From Cyrtodaria siliqua (Eukaryota > Mollusca > Bivalvia > Adapedonta > Hiatellidae), in assembly GCA_037043455.1 (NCBI GenBank), contig JAWPHD010000140.1, positions 496,001 through 560,000 of the forward strand: a stretch of 64,000 nucleotides of DNA, read 5' to 3'. The position numbers and the translations under genes were made by a program. The notes below the pieces were generated by a model that was given only the letters and a program-made list of their open reading frames with translations, made no database searches and had not been told where the DNA came from. Positions 1 through 13,700 of the stretch are shown piece after piece (position 1 is the first letter of the stretch; every line of letters starts with the position of its first letter).

Positions 1-510
1 AAAAACGATGTCATGCTGACAACAGCGTAACCACTTGGGACTTGAATATCCCGGGATGTTGATTGGTGGGCCTCAGCGTCTACACCAGGGGCTCTGCCGG
101 GCAGCTTGATTCATCAGGTCCTAGTATAACCACTTGGGACGTGAATATTCGGGATGTTGATTGGTGGGCCCCAGCCTCATCACCAGGGGCTCTGCCGGGC
201 AGCTTGATTCATCAGGTCCTAGCATAACCACTTGGGACTTGATTATCCGGGATGCTAATTGGTTGGCCCCAGCGTCTTCACCAGATGCTCTGCCAGGAAG
301 CTTGATTCATCAGGTCCTAGCGTAACCACTTGGGACTTGAATATTGGTGGGCCCCAGCGTCTTCACCAGGGGCTCTGCCAGGGAGCTTGATTCATCAGGT
401 CCTAGCGTAACCACTTGAGACTTTAATATTGGTGGGCCCCAGCGTCTTCACCAGGGGCTCTGCCACGGAGCTTGATTCATCAGGTCGTAGCGTAACCACT
501 TGGGACTTGA
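1..510. repeat. Tandem repeat, about 80-100 bp unit, 5-6 copies
   Basis: Five to six head-to-tail copies share the phrases CGTAACCACTTGGGACTTGA, GGTGGGCCCCAGCGTCTTCA and GCTTGATTCATCAGGTCCTA. The first copies are about 97 bp. Later ones have lost the CCGGGATGTTGATT segment and are about 80 bp. The array is more GC-rich than its surroundings and runs off the left edge, so its true size is unknown. By position it lies in the intron after transaldolase exon 5. No coding match was recognised. The 511-860 stretch that follows is AT-rich and shows nothing further. Confidence 0.85.
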
Positions 511-874
511 CCCTCAGGGACTTTCCTGTAGCCTCAGTGACCTTACCGCTTGTAATTCATTTTGGCCATGTTGAAATAATGCCTTTGTAAAAGTTTAATT
601 AAATAAACGGATATCAACTATCCCTTAAAGGTTACATTGCTTAATAGTGTGCTTAATATTGTGTTTAAATTGTATTGTTAACTATTTATTAATAAAGATT
701 AATAAAGATTTTATAGTAAAAGTCTACATAATTTTGGATCACCTGTCATAGTTTGAAATATGCTTAAACTGTTATATTTTAAGTAACTGCAGTTGACATG
801 GATGCCTTATGTCCATGTAAAAAATCTTCGAAAGGGTATTTTTCCCTAAGGAATATCATGTTCAATATTCTTAA

Positions 875-1218
875 GGACTATTGGTCAGCCATCTTTGAAA
901 AAAAAATGAATGGGGTATGATTAATTGAAATGTGCCATTTTTAGATAAATGGACAATTCTATGGACAAATTTATTTAACATAAAAACAAAACATCTTAGA
1001 GTAAAATTGCACTAATCTTTTCGAATATAAAGGGCACTATTTCTGCCAAAATAAATATTGTTTCTGATATTATGTTCACATCAATAGTGTTGCATTAATG
1101 TCATCTATTATATCATTGACAATGTTCATGCCTATAATATGCATTTGGATGACAATTTCAATTAACCATACCCCATCCATTTTGGATTTTCTTTTCAAAG
1201 ATGGCTGACCAATAGCCC
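875..1218. mobile_element. MITE-like element with TTAA target duplication
   Basis: The left end GGACTATTGGTCAGCC and the right end GGCTGACCAATAGCCC are inverted copies. The inverted similarity runs about 70-80 bp inward, through ATCTTTGAAAA and GGGGTATGATTAATTGAAAT. Both ends abut TTAA (871-874 and 1219-1222). The interior is non-coding and AT-rich. TTAA duplication with ends starting GG fits Kolobok-type or piggyBac-type non-autonomous elements. The superfamily is inferred from the ends only. Confidence 0.7.
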
Positions 1219-1667
1219 TTAAACCACAGTTGAATGGCTTCAGAGGAGATGTTTTAATATTGTCCTTAATAAATATTTCTTGTTATCTAATTTTAGTATG
1301 GGGGCCATCTCAGATGATGGGGAGCAACAAACACTTTTTTTTTTAAAGGGCACACTCTAAGCAATATTCTTGCCACATTGTATTGAAATCTTTCTAGTGA
1401 TTTGATAGAAGGCATTTGAAATTGTGGACAGATGGCAGACAAAACGCTCAAGTGCACTTAAATAAGGTGTTCGAAATTATTTAAAAAAGTGACATCAAAC
1501 TAATTTTGAATAAATATGAAATTATATGTTTTCAAACTTCTAATGTATTTATTTTCATAAATTATGCCTGAAAATTATAATTCTAGACATGTAAACCATA
1601 ACTATATAGAAATAGTAAGGGCATGTGAATTTCAGAAGCAAAATAAACTAGATTGTGAGACACATAC

Positions 1668-1728
1668 CTGATGGAAGTTGAACAGCAGGGTCATGTTACA
1701 GTGGATCCCATATTCACTCTCCAACACT
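1668..1728 (-). CDS. TALDO1: Transaldolase exon 5
   Basis: Sixty-one bases encode [20 protein letters not shown], which matches the family's [14 protein letters not shown] strand. The acceptor is ATTTTTGTCAG and the donor CATCAG/GTATGT, phase 0. No further exon was found between here and base 1. Confidence 0.93.
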
Positions 1729-4700
1729 CTGACAAAAATAGAAACAAGAGTAAGCAATTATATAACAAATATTACTTTTAACAACAGAAGTTCAAGTAAG
1801 TGCAAGGTAATACAGTCACTGGAAATTGCATCTTTTGATTATTACCTTCTGTTATTATAACTATTGCGCTTGAACTACTGACGTCATAATTCGTCATAAT
1901 ATTCTGCATTATGATGTAAGTAGTTCAATCCCAGTATCTCAATTTCATCAGATTGCCGAAAATAACAGAAACATAATTTTGGAATGTAAACCGTATATCC
2001 AGACAAATGACGAGTAGATTTAAGTTGCCCTTCTCTGACTTTTGACTTTGATATCTCGATGAGTTGACAAGGGATCGTAGGAAGAAATGTATTGTTTGAT
2101 AGGAAATTCGCGTTATTGTACAAAGTGTATGTTATTGATATTTTTGTAAACGTCTGCTTGACCTCAGAAAAACAACACTAAAATGTTCAAAAATATTTAT
2201 AATAACAAAAGGTAATAATCAAAAGATGTAATTTCCTGTGAATACAGTCATTGAAGAGATAAAACAGTAACGGGTATACATATTGAGAGAAAAGATACGT
2301 GGTTGAACAGATGAAGACAAAGTAAAGGGCATATTGAGAGAAAAGATACGTGGGTGAACAGATGTCAGAAGACATAAAGTAAGGGGCATATTAAGAGAAA
2401 AGAATCGTGGGTAGATAAAGGCTCAATACCATGCCATTACCACACCACTTATGGCCTCAAGAGAGAACAACAGTTCTAATACATGTATGAATTTATTAAC
2501 AACAATTCGAATTTAGTTTGATATTTTGTGTTATAATCTATGATATAAAAATTATCACTTGAATATATGCGCGTGACACATGAAGGCATGCTGATTGGTT
2601 GACTGCATACAATAACATAACGTCATTACTGTTAGTATACTAACAATTTTATTTTAAGGGTATCATTATTGAAAAAGATTCATTTATGGTTGATTATAAT
2701 CTCACTATTTGTTGTTCAATTATAAACAAGAGGGCTTGTGAAACTAGAACTATCACGAAGGTGATGAATACTGCCGCTTTTTTTTTCTCAATTGCAGAAT
2801 CGAAAACCTTTGATGTAGAGACACATCATATCATCAAGTGTGCCATGTAAAACTAAAAATCCATGAAACCTTCTGAAGAGAAAGTCACATGAAGTTCATT
2901 ATACATTATCAGAGTGGAAGATTCTGAGTAAAAGAAAGAGCCATATTTCTGTAATAAATTAGGCATCAACAATGCATGATATAGAGGGAAATAAGGTCAT
3001 CAGCCGTTATGTATATGAGGTTTGGGAACACTCCATTTGAAACTGTTTGAGAAATGCAAGGAATAAATATGTGTTATGTGACGTAATGTGATGCACCAAT
3101 AAGGACAGCGTGAATCCTATACAGCCCCTGCTTCGCTTTGTGAAAAACCGATATAATAAGATACTTCAGTATTGTATGGCAATACATTTTGTCCCCTACC
3201 GATCAGATGTTTGACAGTAAATATGTTTTTTTGTTGACCAGACCAAATAAAAGGCTATGATTTAGACAAATAACAAAGGCATGCTACATTTCGCAACCTT
3301 AACAAAGCAAGTATGAGTACATAATCTTCCTTATAAAGATATACCTCACTTTTTTTCTTTTTCTTTTTTTTAATCCAGTAAGTTTACAAACATATTACAA
3401 ATATAATACAAGTAATAAAAATGCATATGCAAATAAATTAAATTTCAAGTATAACTCTATTTGAAGGGAAGTAACTATCGAATATTTATTAAGTATAAAG
3501 ATAGACGCATTAAGCTCCCTTATTCAGCTGTATAACTAAAGACTTAATTCTGTTACATTACAATCACAATTTTGGCCATATCACCAAATAAAAGTGTTTG
3601 CAAAATCTCCATAATATGCTCCTCTACCTATGTATGTACCACGTTTTATAAAAATATCTTTTACATTGTGTTTTCAAGTTACAGTATGATCCTATTTTGT
3701 GTGCTATTTTTTTACTATTTTGTTTCCATAGTATCCACAATTTTGGCATATCAACAAAATTAAATAACGTGCTTAATCTCCTTATGCCCCTCTACCATAT
3801 GTAAAAAGTTTCATGAAAATATCTTTTATACTTTTTAAGTTATCACAGGATCTAGTTTTCCGGACCTACTGACGGACGGACGGACATACAGCAGGTAAAC
3901 CTATAGTCCCCTCCAGTGACACACCGGTATGAGACTAATTATCGTTTACAACTGAACTCCAAAAACGTGATAAACTACACCATAATTCACTGTAAATGCT
4001 GTTCTTTATCTTAAATAAAACATGTATGAGTATGTACCTGTAATGTTTATACGTATATAACACATTTTAACTAAAGTGTGTGTGGTATTAGTAGAAGAAA
4101 CCTAAACAACAGCACCTATATTACTATATTCTATCTAAATAACACTTTACCTGTCTAACAGTTTCACCGATACAAGGTAAGGGAGTTAAGTGATACTCAC
4201 TTTATCACCTCTATTCTCAGTCTATTCTTCACTAGATGAGGAGAATTGTTTCTCCCATTTTTAGTCATTTTAGTTAACTCTACCTTACATGAGACGTGAT
4301 GATGTCACGTTGATGTCGCCCTTTTCTGACTCAAATCAAATACAATCAATGAATTTACTTGTTGTTTTATGCCTTACTAAGTGCATAGTGGGAGAAAAAC
4401 TAGAACTATCACCAGTTGTGATGAATATCCCCCGCTTTTTTTATGGCCGATGAGAATGGGGCAAATCAAGAATAATAAATGTCTAAAATACTAGATAATT
4501 GTTTAATGTAAAGAAAAAGTAAAACAAAGGTCCATAATTCTAGGTCCATAATTCTGTAAAAAATTACAGAATCGAAAACATTTGATGCAGAGACACACCA
4601 TATAATCACAGGTAAACTGTATGTCAAATATAATAGCAATCCATGAAACTTTTGAAGTAAAAGCTGCAAGAAGTTCATTACACAATATTAAAGTGGAAAA

Positions 4701-7700
4701 TTCTAAGTCGAACCTTCCGTAATAACTATGGCAATAAACAATGTGTGATGTAGAGAGATATAAGTTCATCAGTTGTTATGTGTATATGAAGTTTGGGAAC
4801 AATCCATTCAAAACTGTTAGAGAAATGCAAGTAATTAGAAGTGAAGTTCATTATACAATGTTAGAGTAAAAAATTATAAGTCCGACAAAGGGACAGAAAT
4901 CTGCAATAAATTAAGCAATCAACATGTGTGATATAGAGGGACATAATGTCACCAGTTGTTATGTGTAGATGAAATTTGGAAACAGTCCATTCAAAACTGT
5001 TTGCAAAATGCAAAAAATATAAATGTGTTACGTGACGGGACGGGACGCGACGTTACGTACATCATGATTCCTATATAGCCCCCACTTCACTTTGTGAAAG
5101 CAGCAGTATAATCCTATATAATCCTATAATCACTTTGTGGGAGTATTACATCCTCACTTCACTTTGTGGGAGTATTACACCCACACTCCCTTTGTGGGAG
5201 TATTACATCCTCACTTCACTTTGTGGGAGTATTATACCCTCACTTCACTTTGTGGGAGTATTACATCCTCACTTCACTTTGTGGGAGTATTACACCCTCA
5301 CTTCACTTTCAGGGAGTATTATACCCTCACTTCACTTTGTGGGAGTATTATACCCTCACTGCACTTTGTGGGAGTATTATACCCTCACTTCACTTTGTGG
5401 GAGTATTACATCCACACTTCCCTTTGTGGGAGTATTACACCCTCACTTCACTTTGAGGGAGTATTACACCCTCACTTCACTTTGAGGGAGTATTATACCC
5501 TCACTGCACTTTGTGGGAGTATTATACCCTCACTTCACTTTGTGGGAGTATTACATCCTCACTTCACTTTATAGGAGTATTACACCCACACTTCCCTTTG
5601 TGGGAGTATTACATCCTCACTTCACTTTGTGGGAGTATTACACCCACACTTCCCTTTGTGGGAGTATTACATCCTCACTTCACTTTGTGGGAGTATTATA
5701 CCCTCACTTCACTTTGTGGGAGTATTACATCCTCACTTCACTTTGTGGGAGTATTACACCCACACTTCCCTTTGTGGGAGTATTACATCCTCTCTTCACT
5801 TTGTGGGAGTATTATACCCTCACTTCACTTTGTGGGAGTATTACACCCTCACTTCACTTTGAGGGAGTATTATACCCTCACTTCACTTTGTGGGAGTATT
5901 ACACCCTCACTTCACTTTGTGGGAGTATTACATCCTCACTTCACTTTGTGGGAGTATTATACCCTCACTTCACTTTGTGGGAGTATTACACCCTCACTTC
6001 ACTTTGTGGGAGTATTACATCCTCACTTCACTTTGTGGGAGTATTATACTCTCACTTCACTTTGTGGGAGTATTATACCCTCACTTCACTTTGTGGGAGT
6101 ATTATACCCTCACTTCACTTTGTGGGAGTATTACACCTCACTTCACTTTGTGGGAGTATTATACCCTCACTTCACTTTGAGGGAGTATTATACCCTCACT
6201 TCACTTTGTGGGAGGAAGTATTATACCCTCACTTCACTTTGTGGGAGTATTATACCCTCAATTCACTTTGTGGGAGTATTATACCCTCACTTCACTTTGT
6301 GGGAGTAGTATACCCTCGCTTCACTTTGTGGGAGTATTATACCCTCGTTTCACTTTGTGGGAGTATTATACCCTCGCTTCACTTTGTGGGAGTATTATAC
6401 CCTCGCTTCACTTTGTGGGAATATTATACCCTCGTTTCACTTTGTGGGAGTATTACATCAGTATTACACACTCACTTCACTTTGTGGGAGTATAACACCC
6501 TCACTTCCCTTTGTGGGAGTATTATACCCTCACTTCACTTTGTGGGAGTATTATACCCTCACTTCACTTTGTGGGAGTATTATACCCTCACTTCACTTTG
6601 TGGGAGGAAGTATTATACCCTCACTTCACTTTGTGGGAGGAAGTATTATACCCTCACTTCACTTTGTGGGAGGAAGTAATCTACCCTCACTTCACTTTGT
6701 GGGAGGAAGTATTATACCCTCACTGAACTTTGTGGGAGTATTATACCCTCACTGAACTTTGTGGGAGTATTATATCCTCACTTCACTTTTTGGGAGTATT
6801 ACACCCTCACTTCACTTTGTGGGAGTATTATACCCTCACTTCACTTTGAGGGAGTATTATACCCTCATTTCACTTTGTGGGAGGAAGTATTATACCCTCA
6901 CTTCACTTTGTGCGAGTATTATACCCTCACTTCACTTTGTGGGAGTATTATACCCTCACTTCACTTTGTGGGAGTATTATACCCTCGTTTCACTTTGTGG
7001 GAGTATTATACCCTCGCTTCACTTTGTGGGAGTATTATACCCTCGCTTCACTTTGTGGGAGTATTATACCCTCGTTTCACTTTGTGGGAGTATTACACCA
7101 GTATTACACACTCACTTCACTTTGTGGGAGTATTATACCCTCGCTTCACATTGTGGGAGTATTATACCCTCGCTTCACTTTGTGGGAGTATTATACCCTC
7201 GCTTCATTTTATGGGAGTATTATACCCTCGTTTTACTTTGTGGGAGTATTACACCAGTATTACACACTCACTTCACTTTGTGGGAGTATTATACCCTCAC
7301 TTCACTTTGTGGGAGTATTATACCCTCGTTTCACTTTGTGGAAGTATTAAACCCTCACTACACTTTGTGGGAGTATTATACCCTAACTACACTTTGTGGG
7401 AGTATTATACCCTCACTTCAGTTTGTGGGAGTATTATACCCTCGCTACAAATCGTGGGAGTATTACACCCTCACTTCACTTTGTGGGAGTATGATACCCT
7501 CACTTCACTTTGTGGGAGTATTATACCCTCACTTCACTTTGTGGTAGTATTACACCCTCACTTCACTTTGTGGGAGTATTATACCCTCACTTCACTTTGT
7601 AGGAGTATTATACCCTCGTTTCACTTTGTAGGAGTATTATACCCTCACTTCACTTTGTGGAAGTATTATACCTCACTTAACTTTGTGGGAGTATTATACC

Positions 7701-10700
7701 CTCACTTCACTTTGTGGGAGTATTATACCCTCACTTCACTTTGTGGAATATTATACCCTCACTTCAATTTGTTGGAGTATTACACCCTCACTTCATTTTG
7801 TGGGAGTATTATACCCTCGCTTCACTTTGTGGGAGTATTATACCATCACTACACTTTGTGGGAGTATTATACCCTCACTACACTTTGTGGGTGTATTATA
7901 CCCTCACTTCACTGTGTGGGAGTATTACACCCTCACTTCACTTTGTGGGAGTATTATACCCTCACTACACTTTGTGGGAGTATTATACCCTCACTTCACT
8001 TTGTGGGAGTTGGGAGTATTACACCCTCACTTCACTTTGTGGGAGTATTATACCCTCACTTCACCGTGTGGGAGTATTACACCCTCACTTCACTTTGTGG
8101 GAGTATTATACCCTCACTTCACTGTGTGGGAGTATTACACCCTCACTTCACTTTGTGGGAGTATTATACCATCAATTACACTTTGTGGGAGTATTATACC
8201 CTCACTTCACTTTGTGGGAGTAACATACATTGTAAACTTTGGATCTAAACCTTCAAGGCGAAACACTATCACTATACAAATGTTTATAATAAAATTATGG
8301 AAAATGGTGGTTCCATGATCGCCACATTTTGTTAAATGAATACATAATATTCTCTTTAGAAGGAAAGGCAATGTCGGCAGAAATGTTTGGAGCATATTTA
8401 CTTTTTTGCTCACATACTTTCATTCTACCATCACAACAAAGCAGTATCAGAAATGAACATCATAATCAAGGAACATAACTTATACTTACTTTGCAGCCTC
8501 AATTCCTTCCCATGTAGAGGACAATTTAATCAGGATCCTGTTTTTGTCAATCTCTTCCTTTTTTAACATGGCGATGAAGTTCTTTGCTCGTTTGATCATC
8601 TCATCTTTGTCAAAGGATAATCTTATAAAGCAAAGAATAATGGCTTAAATTAGAGTAGTGGCCTACATTAGACTAGTGGCCTACATTAGACAAATTAGAC
8701 AAGTGGCCTACATAAGACAAATTAGACAAGTGGCCTACATTAGACTAGTGGCCTAAATTAGACTAGTGGCCTACAGTAGACTAGTGGCCTACATTAGACT
8801 AATAGCCTACATTAGACTAGTGGCCTACATTGGACTAGTGGCCTACATTAGAACAGAGGCCTACATTTAAATAGTAGCTTACATTAGAATAGCAACCTTC
8901 ATTAGAATAATGGCCTACATTAGAATAGAGGCTTTGTTTTTGTTTGTTTTGTTTGTTTGGTGTTTCACATCATTTTCAACACATGTAAGGTTATATACGA
9001 CGGTCATTTTATTTTAAGTGTAGGCAGACAACCCACTTTTCCTGGGTAGAACCAGTACTATACACCTTCCACCATTTGTAAAAATCGACACTTCCTGACT
9101 TGCAACATTGTTAACCCCTCAGCCACGAAAATGCTACTAGAATAGAGGCCTACATTTAATTAGTGTTTTACCCTACTTTTCAAACCAATCAGATGGCTCA
9201 GAATTTCAAATACTGGCTAAATTTATTCATGAAGAATTCACTACTATCGCTCTTCATGGTTTAGAATGTGACCTGTATAGAGACTGTTGATAAACCTATC
9301 GTAAAATTCGAAAAACCTTGGTTGACTTATAAATCCCTCTTTAATAATAAGTTTTGTTTAAATTTTAAGAGTTACACGGTGCAACACAACTATCTTGTTC
9401 CATCTATCTTGTTCCTTCTTCTTGTTTTTTGTTTTGTCTTTTTTTGACAAAGGAAAATCCAAAGAAATGTGTAATATCTGTTAAATTATGTTCCCCTCTG
9501 TTCCCACTGAATATGGAAGAGTCACACCTCAATAGAAATATCTTGTCTTTCCTTTATATATTTAGTGGATAACACCATTTTTGTTTCACAGTCAACTGTC
9601 GAAAAACTCAGCAGAGATGGTATGTGGATCTTGTATAAAAACTGAAACACTCATAGTTGATTATCTTAGCATTGTATTTATCTACGTTAAACAATTCTTT
9701 ACAAAAGATATATATGCTGGGTTTTGGGGGGAAAAAAATATTTCTTTACAGTTACCAATGAAGGCGTATTAAAGTAACAAAATAAATATTTTGACATTTT
9801 GAATGTAACATAAGTATTGCTTCAGCTTTATTATTTTTACATATTCCTGACAAAATATGGAAACCACCCACCTGGCATCGACCTCAATGGAGACACGGCC
9901 TGGGATAACCTTTAAGAGCTCCAGACCAAAGTTAACAAACACCTTGTCTGCAGCTGCATTGACCTGCTCATCTATGTTGCTGTAAGATAAAAAAAACATG
10001 CATAATAACAAAATAATTCCTTTTTGCCAACATTTACAAAGCAGTTTCCTGGGTAACAATGTTATGTAATGGTACAGGCAGATCAGATCTCTGTGTGAGG
10101 TCAAAACTAACTGAAGGCTAAATATTTACCCCTGCCATAATGTTTGGTAGCCGCAATGCTAGCCATTACACCACGGCGCTACCATTGACAGTTATCCTTA
10201 TATATATGTAGGTATTTTAACTTTAGCTTTCACATGGGTTGCTTAATTTGCATATTCTTCATCAAAATAATGTATCCCATATGTCAAATTATTTAATAGT
10301 TTGTGTTTAAAGAGTGAAAATAAATCATAAATGTATTATTTATTTTTTTAATTAGAATCAAATTTACTCTTTATATTCATTCAATAAAGGGAGGTTATGT
10401 AAAAAATAATTTTAAATCAATATTGTTATTTAGGTTTAAATATATAGAAACATCACTACATACTTGTATATTATGCCGATCATGACACAAACATTCCTGC
10501 CAAGTTTCGAGTTTGTAGTGCCAGCCGTTCTTGAGTTATCGCAAAGACAAGAAGATTTCGGGATGGACCGACCGAACTACATTTTTTTTACATGTTTTGT
10601 TACCATGGCTACCACATTTCTTATTAAAATCTACCCAAAAGGATAGTTGCACAACTAGACCATGACACAAACATTCCTGCAAATGTTCGTGTTTGTAGTG

Positions 10701-13700
10701 CCAGCCGTTCTTGAGTTATCGCAAAGACAAGAACATTTCCTTATGAGGCATTTTTGGCATTCAAATTCCTTCCTATTTAATATAGGCTGTGGGCCCAATC
10801 CCGAAATTATATCAATCGGGACCACCCCCCACCCCCCACACCCCCCACCCCAATTATTAATACGAGTCTGTAATACAATCAAAAGTATTCACTACTTACA
10901 CAATTATTTCATACATTCTATCATAGCTAGTGATTTGTTTGTATTTATTATACAAAGTTGTCACTAGTTTCACACGATTAGTATGATGTTAGCCTTAAAT
11001 TCGAAATCGGATGGTTGATGCTAGTCATAATATTGACTATGGCTTATTCGGGAGTTTCCACAAAAGATTAGTATAATTCACAAGTTGTAAGTATTATTTA
11101 AATACCATGATACTATATTCAGTTAAAACTAGATTTGAAACACAAACATTTTACTGTCGCTTTACTTTAGTCGTCATAATCTTCCATTTCAAAGTCATCA
11201 ATATCCATAGGTCATCAGAATCATCATTGCTTCCTTGATTATCACATGTAATGTGTTTGCACGTGACTGTACACATCATGCCATTTGCTAAGCAATCACA
11301 ACTCGGTAGCTTACATTGCCATGTGCGTATGCAAGAACGTAAATCTAAAACGGCATCACAAGCTGAAGGACTATCCATCCGATATATTTCAAATTCGCCA
11401 TCTTCAGTTTGTTTTTCACACATAACCTAATTGTGAGAGATTTAATATCCTTTGAGGTGTCCAAGCATCTTATCCAGACAGTAGCTTGACAATTGGCTCA
11501 TTCACAATGTTTTTTTAACGTGACAAACGGCAATCTTGAAGGTATTATCAGGCATTAAAATCATCTCGATTTATAAATCTAATACCATTTTGATTTTTAA
11601 ACTGCTTACATATAATTAAATAAACAAGAGGTCAATGACCTTGAAGTTGTGCTGATAGGTTTTGGTAGCTAGACCAGCATTCCTGTGAAGTTTCATGAAC
11701 ATCTGTCAAGTAGTTGCATCATGTCATGTCATGCTGATCAATTTAGAAAATGTTCCATATCAATATCACTCATAGTTTTCAAGAAGTAGCGCTACAAATA
11801 TATTTGTTAAAAATCTATTTTTAGCCGTGGGGGGCATCTTGAATTTCCGGCCGACCTGAAATTTAACTAGGAACAATTAGACATCAAGAGCAACATTCCT
11901 GTGAAGTTTCATGAAAATCCGTCAAGTAGTTTCAGAGGAGTAGTCGCTACAAGTTGCTATTATATAACTCTATGTAAACAAAGATGGACGCTGGCAGCCA
12001 TGTTTGATATTGAATCAAAACGAGTTTTGACAAGGACCAACACCATGTCATGCTGATCATTTTAGAAAAAGTCCCATATCTATATCACTTAAACTTGTTT
12101 TTTAAAAATCTATTTTCAGATGTGGCGGCCATCTTGAATTTCCGACCAAACTGAAATTTTGCTAGGATCAATTAGAAATCAAGAGAAACATTCCTGTGAA
12201 GTTTCACGAACATCTGTTATGTAGTTTTAGAGGAGTAGTCGCTATAACTTTTTACTATATAACTCTATGTAAACAAAGATGGCCGCTTAATGTCGAATCA
12301 AAACGATTTTCGATATGGATCAACACCATGTCATGCTGATCATTTTAGAGTCCTATATCAATATCACTTATAGTTTTCAAGTAGTCGCTACAAACTTGTT
12401 TTTTAAAAAATCTATATTAGCTTTGGCGGCCATCTTGGTTTTCACATCAACGTGATCTTTTGCTAGGATCAACCAGACATCATGGACAACTTTCTTGTAA
12501 AGTTTCATGAAAATCCATCCATCAGTTTCAGAGGAGTAGTCGCCGCAAAAAGTTTACGGACAGACGGACAGACAGACAGACAGACTGATGGATGGACGGA
12601 CGATGGACACCGCACCACGCCATAGGCTATGCTGATCTTCGATCAGCATTGAATTTTCAATTTGTCTTCATCATTCTACCATAGGTTTAATATATTATTG
12701 GTGTAAAACAATTAACAGTTAGTAATGTACAAAAACAATTTGTTCTGCACTATTCTAATATTTCATAATTATGTGTCTTCAGCAAATTAAAGTTGCCATG
12801 TGTCCCTTTAAACAATTCTTACAGAGTGGTATCTGTAATGAATCAATGTCTCTTACCATTGCACAAAACAGTTGGTCCCTATATTCATTTACATCAACCA
12901 TACATTCGACAAGAAAACCCTGTTAATGTTTTTTTCAACAGTTGTCAGTGTCAAATCTTTAACTAACTTCTGAAATAATTATTGTTATACTGGTTCCATT
13001 TTGATTAGAATCCTCTTCGAGTAAATGCATTATCACACCCAAATACACGCACTCCACGCAACGCTTTACAAACACAGGTTCTAAATGCACTTTTTACAAT
13101 GTCATTGCAGCCAGCTCTAAATTTTTGTTTTGGATTTTGTTAAATACGTCGAATTAGTGCAGCTTTCGATGTTCCGAATTCTGAATATGCCAACTAAAAT
13201 GATTTTGACATCATGTTTTACTAGCATTACCACGACATAAAAAAGTATGTGTCTGCATAAAGACATTTTGGAAAATATGTAATGTTAATGCTGATTTATA
13301 GTTACTTCAATTTCAAATCAATATTCAGTTAAAAGGAGCTGATTTAGGATTAACCATGTTTCATTTTATTATAGAGTAACATCTGCAGTAAATGGGCACA
13401 TGTTTTTTATATTATTTCCTACCAGTGTTTTAAGTAGTTTATATCTTAATAAGCGGGCTTCGATTCCTGTTATGTGTTTTATCAGCACTCATATAAAAGC
13501 AGGGTAACTCTCAAAATATATAACAATTTAAACAAAAACTAAATAGTGTCAAAACATAATACTTATCACACAACTATTCTAAAATATATTTAAAATAAGA
13601 AAGTTAGTTAAGATACAAAAGTGAGTAAGTAGAAATTTTATTTAGGGTATTTGTTACGCGCAATGTGAGAATATGGAAGATTCCAAAACTGCTCTGTGCA

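Noticed and set aside
5135..8318. Long plus-strand frames (up to 495 codons) of [17 protein letters not shown] repeats
   Set aside because: They are the three frames of a stop-free 29-bp monomer in an intron; no unique domain, no start context, and all frames are equally open.
9769..10104. Single 111-codon minus-strand frame as a gene
   Set aside because: Only its middle 108 bases are transaldolase exon 3; the rest is intron read through both splice sites.
10130..10195. Functional tRNA gene
   Set aside because: Only the A-box half is present; no anticodon arm, B box or terminator could be placed.
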